A DNA stretch of 64,000 nt from Apus apus (lineage: Eukaryota > Chordata > Aves > Apodiformes > Apodidae): contig NC_067294.1 in NCBI RefSeq assembly GCF_020740795.1, positions 6,076,001-6,140,000 of the forward strand, read 5' to 3'. The notes beneath the pieces were generated by a model that did no database searches, was not told the DNA's origin, and worked only from the letters and a program-made list of their open reading frames with translations. A program made the position numbers and the translations under genes. Shown one piece after another: positions 51,088 to 62,548 of this stretch (the first letter of the stretch is position 1; each line of letters starts with the position of its first letter).

Positions 51088-54000
51088 ACATCCCATGCAG
51101 ACTTCTGATGCAATCAGTGGGATCACCCTGACAATAGCTGTGTGGGGTTGTTTTTTTTTCTGAAAGCTGTGCACAACAGATTAAGCCAGCGGCCCCTGTT
51201 GTGATTGCTGGGCTTTGTGCACCATGCTGACACTGACTTCTGTGGGCCAAGCTCTGCCCATGGCCAAGCAGGAGCTTCAGAGAAGGGAGTCTGGTTCACC
51301 TGAAATGAGGCAGGAGGGTACTTGGACACAGTGGATTCCTGCTGCATTCAGGCATCTCCTTTCATTCACAAGGGAATGAGCTGCATTTGTTTAAACATTT
51401 TCTCATCAGACGAGTCCTGTCCTGGGAATATCATACCAACTGGGAACTGTGGAGAGCTCTGCAACACTGCAGCATCTCCCCTCTGACTGTGCCCTGCCTC
51501 AGTGACAGCACAGCAACCCACTGGCCTGGGTTGGTGAAGTGCCAACCCAAACCCAGCTATGCAGCACCCAGCAGTCTATCTGGATCAGGCATGATGAGCA
51601 GAAGCACAACAGCAGGAAGGGCCAAGCTGAAAGCTCCTGCCTAGGCAGAGCACTTGCCCTTGTCCCTTCCAGGTGGCCTGGGATGGGTCCCTGCAGCAGA
51701 ATGGTCACAGAGCAGATCTGCTCTCCTCAGAGCAGCCAGGGACCTTGCATCATGTATCCCACAGCTCTCACTCATGAGAACTGACTCCCTACCTGCTCCC
51801 CATCGCTGCCCCAAAATGCCATCACCTGCAGCAGCTGTGGGGCTGTGAACCTCAGTTCTCTAGGGCACAATAAATTAAACCTTAGTCCAAAAGGGGCTTG
51901 GGCTGTCTTTTGCTAACAGAGGCAGCACAAAAGCTGCCTTTCTCACTCTCATTTCACTTTGTTTTCACTCCCTCCCCATCTGCTTTTAGCCAAATGGTTG
52001 AATAGCTTCAGTACATACTGTGGGAGGCTACAGCCAAAGGCTGGAGCACCAGGAAAAGATGCAGAACAGCAATGCCCTGTGGCTGCTGCCTTGTGGAGGG
52101 GCCAGGAACTGTTTGCTACCCTCTCTCTGTAATCCAGCCTTGATCACCTGGCTAGACCCTTGGAGAAAGCAGCTCTGAAAGAAAATATTTGCACTCTGAC
52201 TAATGGACATGTGCACATTTTCTGCTCTTGGAGCCCTTAATTAAGCCTGATTTTGTTTGTGTGGGGTTTTTTTTTCCTATTTACACTGCCCTGTGTGTTC
52301 TGCTGTTTTGGAAGCTGCAATGTGGAAAGCTGCCCATGATGGTCACAGAGGGAAACTGTGTGTATCAGCAGGGGAGTGGGAATCAGCAAAGCCCTTTGGG
52401 TTGCTCTGCATGCCAGGGCAGCAATCACCAAGGCAGCTCAGCACATCACCCAGGGCAGAGTGGCCTCAGCCTGGCTGTGTCTTCATGACTGGGAAGATTA
52501 GGTCTTTGTAGACCTTGCTGAAAAGACCTAAGACCAACACATTTAGTTCAGAGAGACAGCCAAGCTTTTCCCAGCCAGTTTGGGACCTTGAGTCACTCCA
52601 AAGGACCATGTTCTGTGCCTGTTTCATCATGCTTGGCAGAGATGTACAAGCACTTTGGGTGATGCTTGTGACTGTGGACAGCAGGTCCAGTGCAACTTGT
52701 ACCTCCAGGTCCAGCTGCACAGCTCTAGCTCAAGCAGCTAGAGTCAGGCCAACACTGCAGATGGGAGCCATGACCCCAAGAGCATGGGAGCATGGTCCTG
52801 CCTGCAAGTCAAACACCATCCAGGGTGCTCATCCAGCTCTGCTACTGCCATGCCAGGGCTGGGGGCAGGCAGGTGAGCGAAGGTGAAAGCCTAAGGCAGG
52901 TTGATTCTTAAAGCAAATGTTTAAAATCAGAATAAGACTAGAAAACCTCCATCTTTTGCTAATGAATCCCCTGGGTAACAGCCTTAACACTCAGACATGA
53001 CATGCCTGTGGAATTCCTGAGGTTGTTGTAAACCGAACCCTTCTTTCCCACCCTGAAATTTCACAGCAATTTACCTCTCCGAGCCATCAGGGATCACTGT
53101 TTGCAGGCACTGAGGGGGATCTCCTGTGCCTTGTCTGCTTTCTGCAGCCTGTGGTGCTATTTTGGAAATTCTCTCATTTACTGGGTGGTTCAGCTGAGTA
53201 CAACTACTCCTCTGGCTAAAATCATCCCCTGCCTGTCATCTGGTAATTAGAAAGTGCTGAAAAGCCAGTGGTGCTTAAGGCTACTCTGGGATAGCCAGGG
53301 CAGCTTTTTCTTTTGTGGAAAAAGCACTGGGCTTTGGAGGCTGCAGACTTTTCCACTGAAACCAGATTTCAGTTTAAAAAGACGGGGAAGATAACACTGG
53401 GTGAAAAATGACACTCAGAAGCACAGCAGTGCTAAAAGGACAATGCTGCAAACATGGGGTAGGAGAGAAAACCAAAAGATTTCTGTTGGAAACACCATGG
53501 AGGTGAAAAGCAAAGATAAGGGGCAGTGGAAACAAAAGAACTTAGAGCCTGTCTTCCTGAGTTTGCCCAGTTCTTACTGGTGCTGCATCTAGAGGCAGCT
53601 TGTGGAGTCTCACAGTTCAGTTGGAGCTGGGCTGGGAACCTCTCAAAGAAACCAGAAGTGGAACTTCTGCTGCCAGAGGACATCTTTGTGCCTGGCAATG
53701 CACCAAATTGTACCTCACCAGCTGATCGTCCTGCAGCTGGCAGGGCCAACATGTCTCTCTTCCAGCAGGTTGCTGGGATGTCCTGCAGCGTCAGCGTGTC
53801 TGTGGTACAGGAAAGCTCCATGTCCAAGTGCCACCCTTTCCTGTTTGTGTTGCATACTGAGCATTTCCGTGTCTGAAAAGGGCCTCACAGCCTTGGTGTC
53901 TGGCATACTGTTTTCTCTGGAAATCATTGTGACCTCATTACCTGTGCAGGCTTGTTTGGGGTCTCCCTCTCCACCATGTCCAACCTGGGGGCCAATTTCA

Positions 54001-57000
54001 GGCCAACGTGATGAATGAAGATTTTGAAGATCTTGAAGCTGCGCAGTAGTGGAGCAAAAAGACCCTGCTTAGGTAGTATCTTGTGCTTTTAGGCTGTATG
54101 AAGCAGTTGTTTTTTATCCCTAAGCTTTTCCATGGGCCACCCTACAGGTCTGTTGCTCTGTTCAGACTTGACCATCCTTCCTTGACTTCCCTACCTAGCA
54201 GTGACCAGCCCAGACCCAGCCCACACACTGCAGCAAGGTGTCATTACTCAGCTCTGGCTGCGTGTTGGTGGCAGAGGTGGCCTTTTCAAAGACACCCTGT
54301 GGTCTTGCAGAGCCACTGCTTCAGGAGTGCTGGTGCAGAGCCTCCTTGTGCTCTCTGTCCTGGAGGCAGGACCAGCAGGTCATCTTCCTCAAACACCTTA
54401 TCTTATCCAGAGGAAAGGAAAGCAGGCAGTAAGAGAGTGTTCTGCACATTGCTTGGTCTGGTTGAAACATCTTGTTCCCTGATAAGCCTGCAAGGTTGAT
54501 GGGGGAGCAGACACGATACTGTCCTGCTGGGTTTTGGGGGAGAAAACAACCAACAACTTGTGTGCCTTCCTCCAGACCTTCTCTAATAGGAGTCATCTCA
54601 GTGTTTTGGTATTGTCATTAAATGTCCCTGGTGTGCTGGGGTTAGGCACCATCACAGCACTTCCCTTCTCTTGGCTGGAGAAGCCCAGGCAGCTCCTTTC
54701 CCTTCTCCACAGGGCAGGGGGAAAGGAAGAGGAATGAGATGGGAGGGTCTGAGCACTGGGGCCATTGAGGGAAGGCTGAAGCAGGGCTCACAGCAGCCCT
54801 TGGTGCTTTCCAAACTGCTCATTCCCATCAGCATCTTCAGGGTTTGGCATCAGAGGTGGCTTGTGCAGACTTGTCACCCTTCTGCCCCTTCTGCTCCAGC
54901 AACACTGAGTGAGGAGCAGAACAAGACATGCCAGGAGCCATCAGGTACAAAACCCCACAAACCCTGCACAGAATCTCCATCGGAAAGCAAACGGCAGGGA
55001 CTCCTCAGGGAAGTGGCTGTGCCAGCTCCTGCCAGGCTGCACACACAGGGATGTTTGGGGGCTGTAAATGACACAGGGTAGTCATTAAAAACTAATGACA
55101 GGTAGAACACAGCAGCTGAGCATAATGACTGCCTGCTGTGAGGGACAGTTAGAGGCATTTATCTCCTGAGGCAGGAAGTGAGATGGGAAGAGCCCCCAGC
55201 CATGCTGCTCCAGTGGAAGGAGACAAGCTCTGGGCAGGGTTTGTGAAGGGATGCTTCTCTCCCCTCCAGGTAGCATGTATTCCCACCACACTCTGCAGTG
55301 TGCTCAAAGTGACCACAGCTCATCAGTGCAGCTGATTTCCACCCAAAGCTACATCCTTTTTGCAGCATCCAGCCCCTCCACCCATGCTGCATGGCAGAGG
55401 AAACTGCAGCCCTGCAGATGGGTGCTGAACCCCCAGGTATCTGCATGAACCTCCTGGCTGGTTGTGGGTAGAAACCTCCTCTTGTCTGGCTCAAGATAAG
55501 CAGACTTTAACCAAAACAGATGGTTTAGCAAAGCAGGGAGAGGGGAGCAGAGCAGCCAGGGGAGTGTGGGTAGTGTGAGCTGCAGCCCAGACATCAAGGA
55601 CAAGCAGCCTGGCTTACAGCAAGGCAGACTGGGAGTTATCCTCTGTGGGTACAACACTGCCAGTCCTGCCTGCCAGTTTGGCAGAGAGCAAGTGCCACAA
55701 GGACTGCTAGTTCCCAGGACAGCTGTGTCACCGCGTGCCATCCACCTCCATGCCAAAATGACAGCATGTGTCCTCCCCCAGCCCACTGCCACCAGAGCTG
55801 TGCCACTGGGCAACCAGCTGCTGGTGGATGCACTGGCCTTGCTAGGGAGGAAGATGAATGCAATAAATAATGCCTAACATTGGCAAACACCAGCTCAGAC
55901 CAGCAAGTGGGGGGCTAGGAAAAGGGATTCACTGGCTCATCCAGGGCCCCAGAGGTGTCATGCTGTGGATCTGAGTGCACAGTATGGGCACAAAGCAGAA
56001 ACAGGTCACAGTTCTGGGCCTTGGCTCTGGAAACTTCCTGCCACTGGGAGATTTAAGGCAAGAAAATAATGCAGCAATGTTAAGACTTCCATCCTTAGCT
56101 TCCCTTATATTAAAAAGTAACAGAAAGTGTCTGCAACATGTTCTTTAAAATGTCTCCAGCCCCTGCAAGTGCTTCTATACAATTAATTCTGCTTTAGATA
56201 AATGGTGAAGGATTTGGAGGTCCTAAACCTCTCTAGGAGAGAATAAACTGCAACTATGTCAAAAACAACCCCAGTGTAGAAGTATGAAAAATTTCTTACA
56301 AATAGAGTAACTGTTTCATTCAAACTTCAGCTGGTTTTCCTTTCTGTACAACAAGTCACATGTGACAGGTAGGCATGGGAGTCATCCCCCAGGTGAAGTA
56401 AGAGACAGCAGACAGGGACGGACACATGCAATGCTTTCACTGGGCTGAAAGCCTGAAATAAATGGATGGGAGCTGGGCAAAGCAATGGTGTAGCCTGTAG
56501 CACTGGCCACTGGGATGGGAAATGAGAGACCTTGGAGAGATTCCAACATCCTTCTCCTTCCTCCTTCCCTTCTGTGTTTCTCATCAGCACAGGCATTCTC
56601 CTCCTGTGTTTGTGGGTACAGGCAGCACCCATGGATCCTGCCCAGCATCAGGGCCCCATAATGCTATTACCTGTTTGGTTAAAATTTTGTGGGTGGGCAG
56701 GGAAGGGGGCAAAAGGAACACTTGTGAGGTGAAGGGACTGATCCAGAATGATTTGTCATGTTTATATGGTCATGCAGTATCCTAAAAAGCACTGTATTAA
56801 ACCTAAGCTGAGTCTGTGTTCCCTGCTCCTACTTGGTTGGCCTGTGAGTTCAATCTTTCTCATGGCCCCATCTACCTCAAAAAGTCAGTTGGATATCCTT
56901 GACTTGCAGGGGCTGCAAGAATCCCTTCTTCCCAGAACCTGCATCCCAAATGGAAAGTTTGTTCTGTCATGGAAAGACATCTGCCCAGACTCAGACTTCC

Positions 57001-59021
57001 TGAATCTAAGTGACATTCAAGCTCAGTTCTCCTGAGACGTGCCCCTCAGGCAGAGGTCAGAGTCAGCTTCTAAAGATAGGTGCAATTTCCTGAAAGACCT
57101 CTCTTTCATTAAATGGGCAGTTTCCTATCTATAAGAGCCTTCTCTTTAGCAGAAAACCACTTAAAGCAGTACAAAGACACACAGGACACACAGACATGCA
57201 CTGAAAGATAGAAGCAGCACCTTAATTTACTAGAAAACAGCACATCTCTAGATTTTTCCACTTGTAAAGCCCAAGATGCAGCTGTCTCCTCCTGCCAGCC
57301 CTCTGCTTTCCAACATCTGGCAGGGTAGTAAAGGTCAAACGACAGAGCAGGTTGGGAGACATGCAAACAGTTAAGCCATCTTTTTGCTGAAGTCATGTTT
57401 TGAGTTCCTGCAAAACAAATAAATACATATTAAAAATACCCGGGTGCCCAGCAAATAAGGTTGTACAAAGATGCCCTCTGCCGGTGACAAGCCCAAGGAA
57501 AGCCATCCACCTGAGCTCTACGCCAACGATTTGCAACTTCCCTCCCTCCTTCTATAGATGAACCCCTAAAAATATTTCCTATGGAGGGAAATGTGCTGTA
57601 AAATTTTATTTATGTATTTATTTTTTCATAACAGCTGAGAAGACCTAGCAGCAAACTACTAGCAAGGGCACTCCAGCTTCCCCTCTCCTTTGTTTTGGAT
57701 CTTACAATCCTTGGGTAAGTCAAACAGCTTCAGTCAAAATCCAATATGAAAACAAAAGCATAGAGAGAAATGTTCTGCCAGGTCGGTCAGCTGATCTGAC
57801 ATGAGGAAAGTGGTGAGAACACAGGGCAGGGAAAAGAAGGATACATTATCTGAGGCTGGCTTTTATGTAGTGGTTAACTTTTGCAGGCATTTGAGGCATA
57901 GTCCACAAGTCCCTGCAAGTCAAAAACAGCTCTTGCAGTCAATACTATGAGCTGAAAACTATCTGAGGCACTTAATCAATTCAGAGCATGTTTCTCTGTT
58001 TGAAATAGCAATGTTATTTGATTTTAAACAATTTCTAAGAAGTATTGAGAGCTTGTTCAAATTACACAAATTGCAGATTTTAAATCTTTTAAGTCAGTGT
58101 ATTAAAACAATGCAGATCTACTGCATGCACACATCAGTATCAACTCAATTCTTTCTTGTATCAGTTTAATTCCTGCTGGTGTAAATCCCTGACTTAATTT
58201 ACTGACTGGGAATTAAATCAGCATGAACTGGTTTCAGTGCATCTGTGCTGGGTATTTGTGATGATCAAACCAGACTGTTTTAAAACAATGTCTTTGGATT
58301 AGAAATCTCCACTGCCAGAAACAAGCTCTTAAGAGATGCAATATAATAATCTTGGACACTGAAGAAAAGCACACGCAGTGAGTGGGCAGCCCTCTCCTCC
58401 CACTTCATTCTTTCCCACTGAAATTGAACCCTGTCTGCAAAAACATTTCACAGTTAGAAAAGAGTTTCATGCATGTCCTCCTAGTGCTGGGACTCCAGGA
58501 AGACTGACAGGCTGCAACAATCAGGTTGTCTTTGGAACAGATGTCCAGCTGGCCAGGGGCTCTGCACTGGGAGCTATTCTGGAACCAAACATTTTAAGTC
58601 CATGAGGGCAGCAGGGTGCTGCTCTTTTTCCATCCTCAAGTTTAGTGGAGTATCAACAGTGATATGAACAAGGGGATCTCCTTGTGCTAACGACCAACCC
58701 TGTACATCATGTACCTACAGGGGTCTTTGTGTCCCATCGCCCTCCCTGGTATTGCTGGGGGCCACAGCTCTCTCTGGCTGGCTGGTCAATGTTTTTGGGA
58801 TTTGTTTTCATGGCAAACTCTAGGTTCCCCTGGGAATGGCACATAGACTGTGTTCTACCTTTCCACAACAACCATGGTTGGGATCACACGGGCTTTGCAG
58901 AGGAGCTAAGGGGTCCCACACAGAAAGGTGTACATGGTTCTGCTGCTTCTCCAATACAAGGGGTTTGCTGATGCTGGACCTACAAGTCTTTTCTACTTTG
59001 TGCTTCCCAGGAAGCAGCCTG

Positions 59022-59027
59022 TTTTAC
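59022..59027 (-). terminator. Possible ATOX1 polyadenylation signal (AGTAAA variant)
   Basis: AGTAAA lies on the minus strand about 85 bases after the ATOX1 stop codon. The nearest canonical AATAAA on that strand is about 1.5 kb further, in the AT-rich block near 57.6 kb. ATOX1 mRNAs are short in mammals, which favours a nearby end, but mammals also have a separate 3' untranslated exon that I could not place here. Confidence 0.3.
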
Positions 59028-59111
59028 TGGGAGAGCTGGAACAAGCTCAGATCTCTCTCTTCAGCATTTCATACACCTGGTATATACCTAGCCTCCTCAC
59101 ACCAGGCGAGG

Positions 59112-59245
59112 CTACTGTGCAGACTTCTCCCCAAGGTAGGAAGCATTCTTCCCAGTCTTCTTTAGGGTTTCCAGGAGGGTGTCAACATTGTGCTCCGAGT
59201 CAATGCACACCTTCTTGTTGGGCAGGTCAATATCAAACTGGACAC
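59112..59245 (-). CDS. ATOX1: ATOX1 exon 3: C-terminal half and stop
   Basis: Two bases complete Gly28, followed by 43 codons, VQFDIDLPNKKVCIDSEH to YLGEKSAQ, and TAG at 59114-59112. The acceptor is CCTCATAG. No usable GT donor lies between the YLG codons and the stop, so the extra EKSAQ residues appear to be truly encoded. Confidence 0.95.
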
Positions 59246-61752
59246 CTATGAGGAAAGGAAAAACATTTGGCAGAGCTAGAAACAGCTAAACGGTGTGAGC
59301 ACAGGGAAAGCTCACCCTCACACCTCTGTGCTCCCCAAGGCCATCAGTCAAATGTACGTGTGCCTCCTGCCAGCAAAACCTGACACCACCACCAGCCAGC
59401 TAAGCCAAACTGGTGTCCTGCCAGCAACGGCACAAAGGAAGCCAGCTCTATAGATCTGCATCAGGCAGCACAGCTCCTCAGCTGCTTTGATCTGCTCACC
59501 CCACCTTGGATCAACAGAATCAGTCACGTGATTACCAGAATGAGCTGAGTTTCAACCAACCACTATAAACTCCAACCAGCTCAGGCTGTGCTGTGGTTTA
59601 GTGTGGATAGGCAATAAGGAGGGAGTTAAGCACAGGGGTCAGGACAGGGTCAGGACAGTGGTGGTACCACCTGACAGCTCTGAGTAGGAGGGAGGGAAAA
59701 GACACTTTCCCATGTGGATTTCTCAGTGGCTAATAAGGGTAAGCTGCTCTCAGGCCTGTGAAAGGAACTGGATGTGGAGTCTCTATCCAGCCAAGTGTTT
59801 TCACAAAACTTGTAGGTGTGTGTATCAGCTTTGAGAGCTCTGCCACGTCATCATATGAGGCTGACATTGGCCAGAAGGTTGAAGAGTGATGGAGGTGCTG
59901 ACAACCACACACAGAGGAAGCGGGATCACCACAGCCTGGTAACAGGGTCTGGGAGAGGTTGCAAGGCACTCTCCCTGGTGTCTGAAAGCTGTTCTCACTC
60001 AGTGAGAACAGGGGAGCAGGATGACAGGTCCTCACAACTGGTAAGTGTGGGTCTGATCCCTCTCTTGGTAGTTCCAGCACAAAGGAGGCACAGGTTATAA
60101 TTTTCCAGGTGGTTTTAAAAACAAGCTATGCAGACAACCACTAAATGCTCTGCTCAGCAGCTCTGTGACTGCTGATGACACATCTAGGGAAGCACCACAG
60201 ATACCCCAAGCCTCCTGGGGAATAATGCCTGCCCTGACATCCACCTCCCTTCCCTCTAGCAGCCTGAGCAGGGGGGCTACCAGTGCAGTTCCCAGAGGGT
60301 TCATGGTGAAGACCTGGTGATTCAGAACCACCTGCAGCCACAGCAGCCCCTTGACATTTCCCCAAGGGTTATAAGAGTCCTGCTAACAACCAGTGACTCG
60401 TCACTGATGAGCAGCAGACAAGGAGCCAAGTGAGGAGCAGTTTCCAATGAGCCACTTCCAGCTTTTTACAGTGCTACCCTTGCAAGACACAAGGTCCCAG
60501 GGCACTGACATCCTGCCCCAGTGCCGCTGTTGCTCCAGCAAGCTGCCGGTCACACACCCAGCACCGACTCACCTCCCAGCCTGTGCAGGACACGGGTGAC
60601 AGCATTGGAGCAGCCTTCGCAGGTCATGTCCACAAAGAACTCGTGTTTCTGAAACAAGGCAGGTGAGGAATCGTGAACACACGTCCATACCGTGAGCAGT
60701 TGTCCTCCACACTTGACTTCTTCTTTGGGGAGGTGGGTTTAAATCCTTCCCAACCAACAGTGACACTAAGGGATCCTCAGGAAAACTGCAAGCTCTTGGT
60801 ACTCTGCCCTATGGTGTCCTTGTGCTGTCCCTCAGAGCACAACTCCAGGGGCCTTTGGAGTCTGCATCACGCCTACTCAGGACCTTCAAGGGCCAGTGCA
60901 GGTTGCCATCTCCGTGGGTTGCTGTCGGACTCATTCCACTTGCCCTCCCGAGCCCAGAAGCAAGGCTGCTGCCTCCAGCTACCCACTGCCTTAAGCCTGC
61001 AGGGTTTTTGGTGCTTACCCATCCTGCTCTCGTGCCTACAAGGCCTCTGGTCCCCGACATAATGAACTCATAAAAATATTAACCGAATGGAAATGTAAGG
61101 AATATTAGTGCTGTTTTTTTCATCTCTCCAATCCACTGGGGCCCTGTGTTATCTTCACTGCTTTTCAGAGATACCGGGTGACCACAAAACGTGCACGCCT
61201 GTAACACCTGATCATCACGTTCCACTCTGGGCACCAGACGGATCCTAATTTCCTTTTCTGCACACGCTTTTGAAACTTTCCTTAAGAAAAACCAACAGCA
61301 GAGCCGTTTTTCACTTGCTCCCCACAACCCACGTATCTCTCTGTTCAAACCCACCCTTCGCCCCCCACCACGGAGAGGCCCAAAACCGTGACGAGCACGA
61401 TTCACCCCAGAGAGCAGTCCAGGAACAGAGGTTCCCCTCGGGATTCCCCCATGTCATTACAGTTTTACTGACATTTGACACACGCCCTGCGTCCGCCGGG
61501 GTCCGGCCTGCGGGAGGGGGGCAGGAAGGGACCCCCCGGGGCCGATCCCGCGCCCCAGCCCCGCGGGCTCCTCCCGCTGGCGGGGACGCGCCTTCCCTGC
61601 CCCTCCGCTCGCTCCGCACCCAGCCCCACCGCCGACCCCCGCCCCTCTCGGGCCCACGGCGGCGCTGGGCCGGCCCCGCCACCCGCGCGGGGGGCTGAGG
61701 CCGCCACGGGCCGCCCGCATCCCCCCGGCCCGGCCCCGGCACCCACCGGCAT
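59112..61752 (-). CDS. ATOX1: ATOX1, cytosolic copper chaperone; three coding exons
   Basis: The joined exons encode 71 residues: MP, then KHEFFVDMTCEGCSNAVTR and the following helix, then GVQFDIDLPNKKVCIDSEH through TLKKTGKNASYLGEKSAQ. This is a single heavy-metal-associated domain of ferredoxin-like fold. The Cu(I) site MTCEGC has C12 and C15 in the family positions, and Lys60, used in docking and copper release, is present, as is C41. ATOX1 carries Cu(I) from CTR1 to the ATP7A and ATP7B pumps of the secretory pathway. Human ATOX1 has 68 residues. Here the frame runs three residues longer, ending EKSAQ. The exon structure (two codons in exon 1, 76-base exon 2) matches my knowledge of the mammalian gene. 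The position beside SPARC on the same strand agrees with human synteny. Confidence 0.97.
59246..60572 (-). other. ATOX1 intron 2
   Basis: A GT-AG intron of 1.3 kb. I see no repeat family, RNA gene or further coding exon in it. Confidence 0.85.
60573..60648 (-). CDS. ATOX1: ATOX1 exon 2: copper-binding loop and helix 1
   Basis: Seventy-six bases: 25 codons from KHEFFVDMTCEGC to VLHRLG, plus one base of Gly28. The acceptor is CTTGTTTCAG and the donor GTGAGT. The metal site Met10-Thr-Cys12-Glu-Gly-Cys15 is intact. Confidence 0.97.
60649..61746 (-). other. ATOX1 intron 1
   Basis: A GT-AG intron of 1.1 kb. Its upstream third is part of the CpG island. The rest has no repeats or exons that I recognise. 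Confidence 0.85.
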
Positions 61753-62140
61753 GGCGGAGCGCGGCTCTCGGCGAAGGAAGGGAGGAAGGAAGGGGCGGAC
61801 CCCGCTCGGCTGCCGGGCTCCCGGGCCCAGCACAGCGCCCCCGGGCCGGGAGAGGCCGGCGGGGCCCGGGCAGCCCCGCAGCGGGCCCCGGGCAAAGCGG
61901 CGGCCCTGCGGTAAGGAGGGGGGGTCCTGCCCCTCCTCGGTCACCCCAGTGGGGCGGAGCCGCTCCCGCGCTGACTGCGGAGCTCCCCGCGGGATTTGCT
62001 AAAGGGTCCGGGAAGCCCAGGGAGGGCGGGCAGGTCTGGGGCGGCTGCCCGGGCAGGGCTCGGGGCCGGCGGCTTCTGTCTGCGGTGACGGGAGCCGAGC
62101 CCGGGCGTGGGACGCAGGCGTTCCGGCACCGCTCGGGCTC
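61480..62140. promoter_or_regulatory. CpG island over the ATOX1 5' end
   Basis: Very GC-rich with dense CpG, spanning the ATOX1 start codon at 61752 and about 390 bases upstream. Several GGGCGG/CCGCCC-type Sp1 motifs are visible and there is no obvious TATA box. Transcription of ATOX1 probably begins between about 61780 and 61900 on the minus strand. It could also fire plus-strand transcripts, but none can be shown from sequence. Large open frames inside it (up to 351 codons on the minus strand) reflect GC bias. Confidence 0.85.
61747..61752 (-). CDS. ATOX1: ATOX1 exon 1, coding part (Met-Pro)
   Basis: ATG CCG followed directly by donor GTGGGT, phase 0. The preceding 5' UTR is GC-rich with TTCC runs and lies inside the CpG island. 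A two-codon first coding exon is characteristic of this gene. Confidence 0.93.
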
Positions 62141-62189
62141 TTCCCGAGGGGATTTTGGGGACAGCTGTTTCATTTTCAGTAGGGTTAGT

Positions 62190-62548
62190 ATCCAGAGGAG
62201 GGACACGAACGTGCTCAGAGGGCTGGAGCATCTCTCTCGTGAAGCCAGGCTGGGAGAGTTGGGGTGTTCAGCCTGGAGAAGGCTCCGGGGAGACCTGAGA
62301 GCACCTTCCAGTGCCTGGAGGGGCTCCAGGAAAGCTGGGGAGGGGCTTGGGACAAGGGCATAGAGTGATGGGATGAGGGGGAATGGTTTTAATCTGAAAG
62401 AGTGTAGATCTAGATTGGATATTCTGAAGAAATCCTCTCCTAAGAGGGTGGTGAGACCCTGGCCCAGGTTGCCCAGGGAAGCTGTGGATGCCCCATCCCT
62501 GGAAGTGTTCAAGCCCAGGTTGGATGAGGGTTGTTGCAGGGTGGTCTC
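62190..62548 (+). mobile_element. CR1 retrotransposon 3' fragment
   Basis: About 360 bases match the familiar CR1 3' sequence: CTGGAGCATCTCT, GTTCAGCCTGGAGAAG, GGAAAGCTGGGGAGGGGCTT, AGGTTGCCCAGGGAAGCTGT and CCATCCCTGGAAGTGTTCAA. The final untranslated tail with ATTCTATG repeats is missing, so the copy is truncated at both ends. It lies just outside the ATOX1 CpG island. CR1 is the main LINE of birds. Confidence 0.9.

Larger units (their letters stand above)
41346..58990. other. Intergenic DNA between SPARC and ATOX1
   Basis: Holds one CR1 end, the A-rich tract and small tandem repeats. A TATAAATA box occurs at 43412-43419 (plus strand), an AT-rich block rich in ATTTA and AATAAA at 57600-57630, and a strong acceptor-like site on the minus strand at 57408. 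None of the open frames shows a domain or splice pairing. In human this interval is also free of coding genes. Confidence 0.55.

Noticed and set aside
61457-62512. A 351-codon minus-strand open frame, longest in the window
   Set aside because: It covers the ATOX1 CpG island and the antisense of a CR1 fragment. The translation is Pro/Gly/Arg/Ala-rich with no domain, as expected from GC bias and scarce stops.
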